Origin: Priestia megaterium
GTDB lineage: Bacteria > Bacillota > Bacilli > Bacillales > Bacillaceae_H
NCBI RefSeq assembly: GCF_023824195.1
Contig: NZ_CP085442.1
Coordinates: 1,030,001-1,094,000, forward strand
Length of the DNA: 64,000 bases
Reading direction: 5' to 3'
The notes beneath the pieces were generated by a model, which had not been told where the DNA came from, did no database searches, and saw nothing but the letters and a program-made list of their open reading frames with translations. Position numbers and translations under genes: made by a program. Shown here piece after piece: positions 35,332 through 44,739 of the stretch; positions within the stretch are counted from its first letter, which is position 1, and each line of letters begins with the position of its first letter.

Positions 35332-37863
35332 GTGTCGATAAAGAAAAAGTTATCCGTATTCTTTACTTTGCTGGTATTGTGTATTCTACTAGCGAATAAC
35401 ACCTTGCACTACATTCGATCCAAAAATAGATTAACAGAATTTAACCAAAGGGAAATCACGCTGGTAACAGAAGAAATTGCGTACGAAGTCGAAAATTCTA
35501 AAAATAGTGCTTCCTATATAGAAGATCGAATGGCACAAGAACTACGAACGGCTTCGATTGCGATTCAACAGTCTTTGCCTGCTGATTACCATGACATCAG
35601 CAATGACGAGTTAAAACAGTTGGCTAAAAAACTGATGGTATCTCATATTACATTATTAGCACCCGTAGAAGGTGATATTATAGGCGTAAAATCTTCTGAC
35701 CCTAAGGAAATCAATATGTCTACAAAAGAGTGGGGCTATTGGTATACATCTTTTCAGCAGCTTCTTTCTCAGCAGCCGGTCACGACAACAAAAGGATTGA
35801 CTTTACCTCACTTTTGGAGCGGGCCGATTGAAGTAGCTTCTAGTAACCCTAATCACATTGACAAATGGGGTTATTATTACGACGGGTCTACTAATTATAT
35901 TATTGATCCTTATTTTCGGGATCGCCACGTCCTGGATTTTGAAAAAAGGTTTGGCCCTACGAACGTGATGAACCGCTTTACGGAAAATCTTGAAGGCGTT
36001 CTTGAACTAACGGCTTTTAACCCGAAAAATTTCGGAAAAAGAAATCAAAACGTATATTTAAACGGCAATAAATATATTAGAATAAAAGATCAGCCGATTT
36101 GGTACGGTACCTACACGTATCGAAATACCGAACGTGATAAAAAGTCCATTCAAAAGGCCTTAAAAACGGGAAAATCACAAAGCTATACTGCTGAAATTAA
36201 CCATAAAAAAGTATTAAAAACATTGGTACCGATTAAAGAAAAAAACTCTCCAGCTTACGTAATAGGCGTAGTTTATGACTATGGACTTATTGAAAAAGAG
36301 CTGCAGCAAGAATTAATTAAACATTTACTGCTGTCTCTTCCGTTTATCTTTATTGTCCTTATTATCAGCTTTGTCTTCTCCACATCCATTACGCGGCCAA
36401 TTAAACATATTATGGAGCACGTAAATCAAATCGCCAAAGGCAATTTTGGCAAGGTGCTGAATGTAAGGAGAAAAGATGAGCTGGGAGGACTCGTAGCAAA
36501 CATCAACCACCTTTCTCACTTTTTAAAAACATATGTAGACGATTTAAAGAAAAGTCAGGAAGAAAGTGAGTATCATGCGTACCACGATTTTTTGACAGGA
36601 TTGCCGAACAGAAGATATTTTAAAGAAGAATTAAACAGGCGCTTAATTGAGTCGAAGGAAAAGTCCATTCGTCACGTAGCCGTGTTATTTATGGATATAG
36701 ACCGGTTTAAAGATATTAATGATACGCTAGGGCATTCAAAAGGAGATCAGCTTATACAGCTGATAGCCAACCGTATTAAAGAATGTCTGCCTTCTGCTAA
36801 CAGCTTTCTTACAAGGCAAGGAGGAGACGAGTTTGTAATTTTATTCAGTGATTTTACACCGGAAGAAGTTGAATGTATCACCGAGAAGATCATTGCGTAT
36901 GTTCAACAGCCCTGCTACATTGACAATGATGAAGTTTTCGTCAGTATCAGCAGCGGGTTAAGCTTTTATCCGGAGCATTCTACGAATTTAGACACGCTTA
37001 TTACGTATGCAGATGTCGCCATGTATGCTTCAAAAAGACAAGGCGGCAGTAAAGTAAGTATTTATCATGATTCGTTAAATCAAAAACAAGCTGAAAAAGT
37101 TCACATCGAAACGCGCTTGCGAAAAGCGATTCAAAAAGGTGACATTGACGTTTACTATCAGCCGAAAATAGAAGCGAAGCGCAATGTAATAACCGGCGTA
37201 GAAGCATTAGTTCGCTGGAATGACGCAGAGCTTGGATTTGTTTCTCCAGAAGCGTTTATCCCTATAGCAGAAGAAGCGGGTTTGATTCAGTCTCTATGGG
37301 AAGTTGTCATGAAGAAAGCTTGTTTTCAAGTCAGCAAATGGAACAAGGACCTAAACGAAAAAATGACGCTAGCGGTTAACTTTTCTCCGCGGCAATTTCA
37401 AGATCCGATCGTGTTGGTTAATGAAATACAGCAATTTCTTTCGCTCCATAGATTTGATCCCACATGGTTTGAAATGGAAATTACGGAAAGTACATTGCTG
37501 ATGAACGCGGAAGAAACGATTAAAGCTTTACATCTGTTAAAGAAATATGGTATATCAATTTCTATCGATGATTTTGGAACCGGATATTCTTCATTGAGTT
37601 ATTTAAAAAAATTACCAATCGATTGTTTGAAAATCGACCGGTCTTTTATCCAGGATATTCAAGAAGATTACAGCAACAGCGAAATTGCGCAGGCGATTAT
37701 CAGCTTATCTCAAAGTTTAAAGCTGCAGGTAATCGCAGAAGGTGTAGAAGAAGAATATCAAAAAGCGTTTTTAATGAAAAATGGCTGTGATCATATGCAG
37801 GGGTACTTATTTAGCAAGCCCCTTGCAGCAAAAGATTTTGAAGCAGCGTTTTTAAATAGCTGA
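35332..37863 (+). CDS. Membrane GGDEF-EAL cyclic-di-GMP enzyme
   Basis: An 843-residue sensor enzyme. TM1 is at about 6-26, followed by an outer domain of about 290 residues, TM2 at about 325-347, HAMP at 348-400, GGDEF (active motif GGDEF at 497-501) and EAL (EAL at 624-626). The EAL domain keeps NFSPRQF, EITES, IDDFGTGYSSL, LKIDRSF and AEGVE, so both synthesis and breakdown of cyclic-di-GMP look possible. The RxxD inhibitory site before GGDEF is absent. It starts at GTG, ten bases after AGGAGG. It could supply or remove the ligand of the riboswitch at 53.3 kb. Confidence 0.92.
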   Translation: MSIKKKLSVFFTLLVLCILLANNTLHYIRSKNRLTEFNQREITLVTEEIAYEVENSKNSASYIEDRMAQELRTASIAIQQSLPADYHDISNDELKQLAKKLMVSHITLLAPVEGDIIGVKSSDPKEINMSTKEWGYWYTSFQQLLSQQPVTTTKGLTLPHFWSGPIEVASSNPNHIDKWGYYYDGSTNYIIDPYFRDRHVLDFEKRFGPTNVMNRFTENLEGVLELTAFNPKNFGKRNQNVYLNGNKYIRIKDQPIWYGTYTYRNTERDKKSIQKALKTGKSQSYTAEINHKKVLKTLVPIKEKNSPAYVIGVVYDYGLIEKELQQELIKHLLLSLPFIFIVLIISFVFSTSITRPIKHIMEHVNQIAKGNFGKVLNVRRKDELGGLVANINHLSHFLKTYVDDLKKSQEESEYHAYHDFLTGLPNRRYFKEELNRRLIESKEKSIRHVAVLFMDIDRFKDINDTLGHSKGDQLIQLIANRIKECLPSANSFLTRQGGDEFVILFSDFTPEEVECITEKIIAYVQQPCYIDNDEVFVSISSGLSFYPEHSTNLDTLITYADVAMYASKRQGGSKVSIYHDSLNQKQAEKVHIETRLRKAIQKGDIDVYYQPKIEAKRNVITGVEALVRWNDAELGFVSPEAFIPIAEEAGLIQSLWEVVMKKACFQVSKWNKDLNEKMTLAVNFSPRQFQDPIVLVNEIQQFLSLHRFDPTWFEMEITESTLLMNAEETIKALHLLKKYGISISIDDFGTGYSSLSYLKKLPIDCLKIDRSFIQDIQEDYSNSEIAQAIISLSQSLKLQVIAEGVEEEYQKAFLMKNGCDHMQGYLFSKPLAAKDFEAAFLNS

Positions 37864-37920
37864 AGCAAAACCATCATTTGAAAATAAACTTACTAAGAAA
37901 AGGGAAGAGGACATAAAAAG

Positions 37921-38565
37921 ATGGCACTTAGTACACAAAATTTAATTGCTCAAAAATTTTTAGAAACAGTAGGCACGAATTCAACTGAAATAGATAAAAA
38001 AATAGGTCAAGCTGACACATTTATGAATGCGGTGAAAGAACTGATTGATTTATGCGGAGATAATCCGGAAAGAGACGGCCTTGAAGAGACGCCGTACCGC
38101 GTGTTAAAGGCGTTTTTAGAATACACGGAAGGCTACCGAGAAGATCCGAAAGCTCATTTGGAAAAAACATTTGATGTGAATCACAATGAATTGGTATTGA
38201 TACGAGACATTGAATTTCACTCAATGTGTGAACATCACTTTGCGCCGTTCTTTGGCGTTGCTCACGTTGGGTATATACCGGATAAAAAAATTACAGGTTT
38301 ATCTAAAATCGCTCGTACGGTAGAAGGATATGCAAAGAGATTTCAAGTTCAAGAACGTCTAACAAATGAAATTGCAGATGCAATCGAAGAAGTGTTAGAG
38401 CCGAAAGGAGTTATGGTGATTATTGAAGCGAAGCATATGTGCATGTGCGGAAGAGGAATTAAAAAATCTTCAGCTTCTACAGCCACTTCATCCGTTCGAG
38501 GAACATTTATGGAAAAACCAGAGGTTCGAGGAGAATTTTTATCTCTTTTACAGCGACAAATGTAA
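37921..38565 (+). CDS. folE: GTP cyclohydrolase I
   Basis: A 214-residue enzyme making dihydroneopterin triphosphate from GTP, the first step of folate (and pterin) synthesis. The zinc ligands and catalytic core are visible: CEHHFAPFFGVAHVGYIP and, later, KHMCMCGRGIKK. It is about 25 residues longer than B. subtilis FolE at the N-terminus. It is separated from the usual mtrAB context and precedes, by 48 bases, a flavoprotein gene. It may be a second, specialised copy. AAGGGAAGAGG precedes the ATG. Confidence 0.93.
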   Translation: MALSTQNLIAQKFLETVGTNSTEIDKKIGQADTFMNAVKELIDLCGDNPERDGLEETPYRVLKAFLEYTEGYREDPKAHLEKTFDVNHNELVLIRDIEFHSMCEHHFAPFFGVAHVGYIPDKKITGLSKIARTVEGYAKRFQVQERLTNEIADAIEEVLEPKGVMVIIEAKHMCMCGRGIKKSSASTATSSVRGTFMEKPEVRGEFLSLLQRQM

Positions 38566-38613
38566 AGAAACAAAAAGCCATATAAGCTGAGAAGCAGAAG
38601 CGAGGTGAGCTGT

Positions 38614-39540
38614 ATGCAACATGTTGACGTACTGATTATTGGCGGAGGACCCGCTGGTATCTCTGCTGCCGTGTGGTGTAAAAGGCTAGGCGTTGAGTGC
38701 TTGCTTCTTGAAGAGCAGGCACAGTTAGGCGGACAGCTGTTTACTATTTATAATGAGATTATTGATTATCCCGGAATACAAGCGGAAAATGGAATAGAAA
38801 TGCAGCGTAAAATGGTTCAGCATTTTATCGATATGGACTGCTTATATGAAGTGAATACAAAAGTAATTTCCATTGACGAACGTTCTAAAACAGTAAAAGT
38901 AAAGCAGCAAGAAACAGAAAAAGAAATTGGCTATACGTATCTTATTTTAGCAACGGGCTCTAGTCAGCGAAAGCTGGGAGTGCCGGGTGAGCAGCAAATG
39001 ATTGACCGAGGAGAAGTATATTCTGCCTCAGCAGACGGAGAACGGTTAAAAGGTAAAAGGGTTGCTCTCATTGGCGGAGGAGACCGGGCTTTTGAAGGAG
39101 CACATCTTTTAGCATCAAAAGCAAAAGAAGTATATCTGATTCACCGTTCTACGCACTTTAAAGCAAGAGAGCAATACGTTGAAAAAGTTCTTTCCGATCC
39201 TAGTATTAAGGTGATAACAGATACCGAAGTGACGGCTATCCACGGAAAGCATCATGTCACATCGATCGATTTAAAAAGTAAAAACAGTGAATGCGAGAAC
39301 TTATCAGTAGACGCAGTGCTGATTAGACTGGGCATAGCGCCTAATGTTGAACTCATTAAAGAAAAAGTCACCACTACACAAAGCGGACTCATCGTCATTA
39401 ATGAAGTGCATCAAAGCAGCAACCCAGCCATTTATGCAATTGGAGACGCGTGCACGACTCCCTTGTTTTCTAGTATTAGCTCTTCAGCCGGCCAAGGAGC
39501 GGTTGTAGCCAAGCATTTATCAAGTCTCTTAAATATGTAA
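38614..39540 (+). CDS. Thioredoxin-reductase-like flavoprotein lacking the redox CxxC
   Basis: A 308-residue protein with the FAD motif GGGPAG (about 11-16), ATGSS, the NAD(P)H motif IGGGDRAFEGA and the C-terminal YAIGD box. It has the two-domain plan of thioredoxin reductases. The redox CATC is replaced by SASA (residues 137-140 in VYSASADG), so it cannot reduce thioredoxin in the usual way. It may be a ferredoxin/flavodoxin-NADP reductase or another NAD(P)H oxidoreductase. The ATG at 38614 follows GCGAGGTGA; a GTG nine bases earlier lies inside that site. Possibly co-transcribed with folE. Confidence 0.88.
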   Translation: MQHVDVLIIGGGPAGISAAVWCKRLGVECLLLEEQAQLGGQLFTIYNEIIDYPGIQAENGIEMQRKMVQHFIDMDCLYEVNTKVISIDERSKTVKVKQQETEKEIGYTYLILATGSSQRKLGVPGEQQMIDRGEVYSASADGERLKGKRVALIGGGDRAFEGAHLLASKAKEVYLIHRSTHFKAREQYVEKVLSDPSIKVITDTEVTAIHGKHHVTSIDLKSKNSECENLSVDAVLIRLGIAPNVELIKEKVTTTQSGLIVINEVHQSSNPAIYAIGDACTTPLFSSISSSAGQGAVVAKHLSSLLNM

Positions 39541-39594
39541 TGTTTTGTTAGATATATCTTACAAAGCGTTGCAGATAAAAAATAAATGACCTAT

Positions 39595-39628
39595 AAAAAG
39601 CATCTACCCATGAGGATAGATGCTTTTT
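39595..39628. terminator. Bidirectional terminator
   Basis: AAAAAGCATCTA (39595-39606) pairs with TAGATGCTTTTT (39617-39628). It lies between the flavoprotein gene and a small gene on the other strand. Confidence 0.85.
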
Positions 39629-39839
39629 AACTTGAAAAGTACAATAAACATAAAAGAAACACGTTCACCGGCATACAAATGGTTTGAAAAAAAGTAATAT
39701 AGCCTTTGGGATCGGACCCTCGCTTTTTAATAAGAACATATTCAATGATGAAATCAAAGCGGAGAATCGCTAATGACAGCATCACATAGAGCCCTACGTT
39801 TTCCCGAAACATCCGCTTTACTGAAAAATACCCATTCAT
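39627..39839 (-). CDS. Small putative membrane protein
   Basis: A 70-residue frame with two hydrophobic helices (GLYVMLSLAILRFDFIIEYVLI and FQTICMPVNVFLLCLLYF) separated by a basic loop. Its stop lies within a bidirectional terminator, which favours a real gene. The ATG lacks a strong ribosome site, and an internal ATG at codon 10 is no better. I do not recognise the family. Confidence 0.5.
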   Translation of the reverse strand: MNGYFSVKRMFRENVGLYVMLSLAILRFDFIIEYVLIKKRGSDPKGYITFFQTICMPVNVFLLCLLYFSS

Positions 39840-40243
39840 TTATTTACTTACTTATTCTATTTAATTGACCCTTCTTCTTATTGTTATTTGAGGTAAAATT
39901 TTTCTTGGTTAAAATGATAAATGCTAATATGCGTGGCCTCGTATATGAAGGGTCAATGCTTTGAGTAACGAGTAAGCTGACTCTTCAAGTGTTGAACCTA
40001 TTTGTCATAGCGAAGGATCTTAAAAGTAAAGGGTTATGGAATTATTTACATATGGAATAACTAAAATGTTTAAAAATTACATTTTTTACAACTAATTCTC
40101 CTGTTGATAAACTCATCTAGGTATGATTAACTATAAAAGTTGAGTAAAAAAATTGAAAAATAGGGCGTAATTTTAATTATTTTTTAATAGTTTAACATAT
40201 CTATTCCGACAAAAGTCGGCGTAAATAAGGAGGAAACGGTTTA
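39840..40243. other. Leader and promoter region of the poly-gamma-glutamate operon
   Basis: About 400 bases of AT-rich, non-coding DNA. A short hairpin CCGAC/GTCGG (40206-40219) stands immediately before the pgsB Shine-Dalgarno AAGGAGG. I could not assign a promoter with confidence. Two tiny frames (16 and 19 codons) lack ribosome sites. Confidence 0.55.
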
Positions 40244-41431
40244 ATGGTGCTCAGTGTTATTTTAATCTGTTTGTTTCTAGTCCTTGCTTATGGAGCAAGG
40301 GAGCAGATTAAACATCAAAAAAATATTGATTCTATCCCCGTGAGAATTAACATTAATGGAATTCGCGGGAAATCAACAGTTACTAGATTAATAACGGGTA
40401 TTGTAACGGAGGCTGGATATAAAACTGTAGGAAAAACTACAGGAACGTCAGCCAGAATGATTTATTGGTTTACGGATGAAGAAAAGCCAATTGTCAGAAG
40501 ACCTGAAGGGCCGAATATCGGTGAACAAAGGCGCGTAGTAAAAGAAGCTGCAAGGTTAGAAGCTGAGGCATTGGTAAGTGAATGTATGGCTGTAAACCCA
40601 GACTATCAAATTACTTTCCAAGAAAAAATGATTCAAGCTAATATCGGTGTCATTGTAAATGTATTAGAGGATCATATGGATGTTATGGGTCCGACATTAG
40701 ACGAGGTAGCTGAAGCATTTCTAGCAACGATTCCTTATAAAGGACATTTAATTACAATCGATGGTCCTTACCTTGAATATTTTAAAACAGTTGCTGCAAA
40801 GAGAAGAACGAAAGTGATTGTGGCTGATAATTCAAGGATTACAGATGAGTTCTTAAGAAAATTCGATTATATGGTATTCCCAGATAACGCATCCCTTGCT
40901 TTAGCCGTAGCGGAAGCATTAGATATTCCGGAAGAAATTGCTTTTAGAGGAATGTTGAATGCTCATCCAGATCCTGGTGCAATGAGAATTACCAAGTTTG
41001 GTAACCCTAAGGCACCTGCATTCTTAGTAAACGGATTTGCTGCAAATGATGCCGCTTCCACATTGCGTATTTGGGAGAGGGTAGGGGAGATTGGTTATTC
41101 AGTAGATTCACCTATCGTTATTATGAATTGCCGTCCTGATCGTGTAGATCGTACAGAGCAATTCGCGAGAGATGTTTTACCATATATTAAAACTGATATT
41201 TTAGTGTTGATTGGAGAAACAACAAGCCCTATCATGGATGCCTACAATGAAGGAAAGATTCCAGCAAAAGAAATTTGGGATTTAGAAGGTCATAGTACAG
41301 AAGAGATATTTAATAAGTTAAGACCTGAATTACATAATCGAATGATTTACGGAGTAGGAAATATACATGGTGCTGCTGAACCACTAATTGAAGTAATGAA
41401 GGAATATGAACATATCGAGGAAGTTGTCTAG
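40244..41431 (+). CDS. pgsB: Poly-gamma-glutamate synthase subunit PgsB/CapB
   Basis: A 395-residue amide ligase. A membrane helix at 2-16 is followed by the ATP-binding loop GIRGKST (39-45), the hallmark of the Mur-ligase-like PgsB/CapB. It also shows NVLEDHMDVMG and NCRPDRVDRTEQF. With PgsC it polymerises glutamate through gamma linkages at the membrane, using ATP. It starts the five-gene operon pgsB-pgsC-pgsA-capD-like-peptidoglycan-binding, with AAGGAGG upstream. Length and motifs match functional homologues. Confidence 0.96.
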   Translation: MVLSVILICLFLVLAYGAREQIKHQKNIDSIPVRININGIRGKSTVTRLITGIVTEAGYKTVGKTTGTSARMIYWFTDEEKPIVRRPEGPNIGEQRRVVKEAARLEAEALVSECMAVNPDYQITFQEKMIQANIGVIVNVLEDHMDVMGPTLDEVAEAFLATIPYKGHLITIDGPYLEYFKTVAAKRRTKVIVADNSRITDEFLRKFDYMVFPDNASLALAVAEALDIPEEIAFRGMLNAHPDPGAMRITKFGNPKAPAFLVNGFAANDAASTLRIWERVGEIGYSVDSPIVIMNCRPDRVDRTEQFARDVLPYIKTDILVLIGETTSPIMDAYNEGKIPAKEIWDLEGHSTEEIFNKLRPELHNRMIYGVGNIHGAAEPLIEVMKEYEHIEEVV

Positions 41432-41442
41432 GAGGAAATTGA

Positions 41443-41895
41443 ATGTTTGGCTCAGATTTATACGTAGCATTAGTTTTAGGAGTTATTTTAAGTTTAATTT
41501 TTACAGAAAAAACAGGAATTATTCCCGCAGGGTTGGTTGTTCCAGGCTATATTGGTTTGATTTTCGATCAGCCGGTTTTCTTAGTCATGGTATTAATTAT
41601 TAGTCTATTAACCTACGTTATTGTAAAACATGGTATTGGAAGGTTTGTGATTTTATATGGCCGTCGTAAATTCGCTGCGATGTTAGTAGTCGGTATTTCG
41701 TTGAAGTTGGTATTTGATTACTTCTATCCTATCATGCCTTTTGAAATTTATGAGTTTCGAGGAATCGGAGTTATTGTTCCTGGTCTAATTGCTAATACGA
41801 TTCAAAAGCAGGGCTTAGCAATGACGATGGGTAGCACGCTGTTAATAAGCGGTGCTACATTCAGTTTAATGTTTGTATACAACTTTTTTATTTAG
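41443..41895 (+). CDS. pgsC: Poly-gamma-glutamate synthase subunit PgsC/CapC
   Basis: A 150-residue protein of four to five membrane helices. It begins MFGSDLYVALVLGVILSLIF and contains GIIPAGLVVPGYIGL, as expected for PgsC/CapC, the membrane half of the polymerase. It lies 11 bases after pgsB and is preceded by AGGAGG. Length is the same as the B. subtilis and B. anthracis proteins. Confidence 0.95.
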   Translation: MFGSDLYVALVLGVILSLIFTEKTGIIPAGLVVPGYIGLIFDQPVFLVMVLIISLLTYVIVKHGIGRFVILYGRRKFAAMLVVGISLKLVFDYFYPIMPFEIYEFRGIGVIVPGLIANTIQKQGLAMTMGSTLLISGATFSLMFVYNFFI

Positions 41896-41904
41896 GGTGA
41901 TTTG

Positions 41905-43065
41905 ATGGACAGGAAATTAGATTTCAAAGAAAAGTTATTGAAATTTATAAAAGTAACGAAGAAGAAAACGGATAAACATGTATGGATTATGTTGGTAATC
42001 CTTGTGATTTTTATGTACGGAACCATTTTGCTAAGCAAACCAAGTGAAGCAATTGAAAATAACACGACAGACGATACGTTGCTTAATGCAACAATGGTTG
42101 GAGATATCATGTTTGGCCGTAATGTAGAGAAAGCAGCTAGCCGCTATGGACAAGAGAATTTATTTCGCTATGTGAAGCCATATTTTGAAAACGCGGACTA
42201 TTCAACAGGAAATTTTGAACATCCAGTTACGCTTAGCGACAAATACCCAGAGCAGGAAAAGTATATTCACTTGCAAACGGACGCACAATCCGTGAAAACT
42301 CTGAAGAATCTTAATCTGTCTGTTTTGAATGTAGCAAATAATCACTCGATGGATTATTTGGAAAACGGATTAAACGATACAATAAAGACGTTTAATAAGT
42401 CAGACTTGGACTTTGTAGGAATTGGAAAAAATATTAAAGACGCTAGTAAAATTAACTATCAAACAGTTAACGGAGTTAAGATAGCTACACTTGGTTTCAC
42501 GGATGCATATGTTGCTGATTCAGCAGCTAATCAAAATAATCCAGGCATACTTCCTGCTAAACCGGAAATTTTTATTCCACTAATTGAAGAAGCAAAAGAG
42601 AATGCTGATTTAGTTGTGGTGCATGCGCACTGGGGGCAAGAGTATGACACGGCTCCTTCTCCTAGACAAGAAGGATTAGCCAAAGCAATGGCAGATTCAG
42701 GGGCCGATATCATTCTTGGCCACCATCCTCATGTTTTACAATCTGTTGATGTCTATAAAAATACCGTTATCTTTTACAGCTTAGGGAATTTTGTCTTCGA
42801 CCAAGGATGGTCAGCATCAAGGGAGAGCGCACTCGTTCAGTATAAGTTAAAGAAAGACGGAACAGCCCGTTTTGAAATTACACCTGTACTTATAAAAGAA
42901 GCTACACCGACTCCGTTAGGAAAGTGGGATACGTACTATAAAGAAAAGATTTTTAAACGTCTGACTAAAAGTTCTTCAAAATCACTTGGAATCAAAGAAG
43001 AAAATAATAAGTTAGTATTTACAGTCGACCACTCTCGGGTAGTAAAAAAGGGGTTAACTGAATAA
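41905..43065 (+). CDS. pgsA: Poly-gamma-glutamate export protein PgsA/CapA
   Basis: A 386-residue protein with an N-terminal anchor (about 23-42) and an outer CapA domain of the metallophosphatase fold. Motifs are MVGDIMFGR, NVANNHSMDY, VHAHWGQEY and GHHPHVLQ, whose D, N and H residues would hold two metals. CapA/PgsA is needed for polymer synthesis and transport across the membrane. The ATG at 41905 is three bases after a TTG in the same frame; TAGGGTGA serves as ribosome site. It abuts the next gene with no gap. Confidence 0.94.
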   Translation: MDRKLDFKEKLLKFIKVTKKKTDKHVWIMLVILVIFMYGTILLSKPSEAIENNTTDDTLLNATMVGDIMFGRNVEKAASRYGQENLFRYVKPYFENADYSTGNFEHPVTLSDKYPEQEKYIHLQTDAQSVKTLKNLNLSVLNVANNHSMDYLENGLNDTIKTFNKSDLDFVGIGKNIKDASKINYQTVNGVKIATLGFTDAYVADSAANQNNPGILPAKPEIFIPLIEEAKENADLVVVHAHWGQEYDTAPSPRQEGLAKAMADSGADIILGHHPHVLQSVDVYKNTVIFYSLGNFVFDQGWSASRESALVQYKLKKDGTARFEITPVLIKEATPTPLGKWDTYYKEKIFKRLTKSSSKSLGIKEENNKLVFTVDHSRVVKKGLTE

Positions 43066-44715
43066 ATGAAAAGAAAATGGATGTACTCGCTGATCTTTCT
43101 TGCAGTTCTGTTAGTTGGCGGTTACGCGATTGTACAGCAGTTTAATAGTGAAACAGATAACAAGTTTTATAAAAAAATTAATAAATTTGAGTCTAGCAGG
43201 GAGATTAATCATTCTTCCGGAGGATACGGTGTAAGCTCTTCAAATCCGATAGCTGTTGAAGTCGGAATGGATGTGTTAGAAGAAGGCGGAAATGCCGTGG
43301 ATGCTGCTGTTGCCGTTTCTTATGCTTTAGGTGTTGTAGAACCTTATGGGTCTGGTATTGGCGGAGGAGGAGGAATGCTTATCCTTCCAGGTGACCAATC
43401 GGACAAGCCGACTTTTTTTGATTACCGAGAAACCAGTCCTACTTCAAGTGAAGATTCCGAAGAAGGGATAGGTGTGCCTGGATTTGTAAAAGGTATGGAA
43501 ACGGTCCATGAAAAATACGGAAGCAAAAAAATGGATGAATTAATAGAGCCAGCTATTAAATTAGCTGATGATGGTTTTCCAGTCGGACAGCAGCTTGCAG
43601 AGCGTCTAAAAGGAGCACAATATCGTCTATCAGAAGATGAGATTCCTAACTTCTTTCCAGGGAACCAACCTATTGAAGAAGGTGAAAAACTCGAACAGCC
43701 TGAGCTGGGAGAAACGCTTGAGCTAATTAAAGAAAAAGGTTCAGATGTGTTTTACAATGGAGAACTGGCAGAGGAAATAGCGGATGAAGTTCCAGGAATA
43801 CAGAAATCAGATTTAGAAGAGTATTCTGTTGAAGAAAGAGAACCCGTTCAAGGAGAGTTTGCTGGTTACGATGTAATCTCTGCACCTCCTCCGTTTGCAG
43901 GAATTACGTTAATACAATCCCTGCAAATGGCTGAAATGTTACACATTGAAAAGACAGAAGAAGATACAGCACTTTTTACGCATGTAACTTCTGAAATAAC
44001 GAACCGGGCAAATAGTGATCGCGTTAAGCATATTGGAGATCCTGCTTTCTCTGAAATAGATGAGAAAGAGTTAACGGACAAAGAATATTCTAGAGAGTTA
44101 GCACAAGATGTTTCCCTGAATAAGCTGTCTGAAAAGTATCAGCTTAAAGGAAACGATCTTGAAGAAGAGCATATTAGTACAACTCATTTTGTTGTAACGG
44201 ACAAAGATGGTACGGTTGTCTCCGTTACAAATACACTAAGTAACTTTTTTGGATCTGGAGAAAATGTGGAGGGATTTTTCCTCAACAACAATCTTAATAA
44301 TTTCAATAACATAAAGAATTCCCTTAACTATTATGAGCCTGGAAAACGTTCACGAACGTTTACAGCACCTACTATTCTTCGAAAAGATAACGAGGTTATT
44401 GGAATAGGTACACCAGGAGGAAGCAGAATACCGATGATGCTTACGGAAGTTTTAGTGCGCCATCTTTTATTTAAGGAATCTTTACAGGACGCGATTGATG
44501 CACCTAGATTCTCGATAGAAAACAATCATCTTTATACCGAGTTCCAATACCCCACAAGTGTAAGAGAGGAATTAGAGGGAATGGGCTATGAAGTAGAAGA
44601 GAAGAGCTCTTTTATCTATTATGGAGGCGTACAAGCTATCGTTATTGATCAAAAAGACAATGTTATCTATGGAGGGGCTGACCCTAGAAGACAAGGAACA
44701 TGGAAAGTCAAATAA
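43066..44715 (+). CDS. capD: CapD-like gamma-glutamyltransferase of the capsule operon
   Basis: A 549-residue Ntn-hydrolase of the gamma-glutamyltransferase family, with an N-terminal membrane anchor or signal (5-23). The self-processing nucleophile should be Thr372 (HIS-TTHF), splitting the chain into two subunits. YGSGIGGGGGML and GTPGGSRIP are substrate-pocket motifs. B. anthracis CapD links polyglutamate capsule to peptidoglycan; B. subtilis places a hydrolase PgdS there instead. A CapD-like enzyme in the pgs operon suggests anchored capsule rather than purely released polymer. The start codon directly follows the pgsA stop. Confidence 0.88.
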   Translation: MKRKWMYSLIFLAVLLVGGYAIVQQFNSETDNKFYKKINKFESSREINHSSGGYGVSSSNPIAVEVGMDVLEEGGNAVDAAVAVSYALGVVEPYGSGIGGGGGMLILPGDQSDKPTFFDYRETSPTSSEDSEEGIGVPGFVKGMETVHEKYGSKKMDELIEPAIKLADDGFPVGQQLAERLKGAQYRLSEDEIPNFFPGNQPIEEGEKLEQPELGETLELIKEKGSDVFYNGELAEEIADEVPGIQKSDLEEYSVEEREPVQGEFAGYDVISAPPPFAGITLIQSLQMAEMLHIEKTEEDTALFTHVTSEITNRANSDRVKHIGDPAFSEIDEKELTDKEYSRELAQDVSLNKLSEKYQLKGNDLEEEHISTTHFVVTDKDGTVVSVTNTLSNFFGSGENVEGFFLNNNLNNFNNIKNSLNYYEPGKRSRTFTAPTILRKDNEVIGIGTPGGSRIPMMLTEVLVRHLLFKESLQDAIDAPRFSIENNHLYTEFQYPTSVREELEGMGYEVEEKSSFIYYGGVQAIVIDQKDNVIYGGADPRRQGTWKVK

Positions 44716-44739
44716 ACACTTATTTTAAAGGAGAGTACA

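Noticed and set aside
35214..35399. 61-codon frame before the GGDEF-EAL gene
   Set aside because: It begins in a terminator T-run and overlaps the GGDEF-EAL start; no ribosome site.
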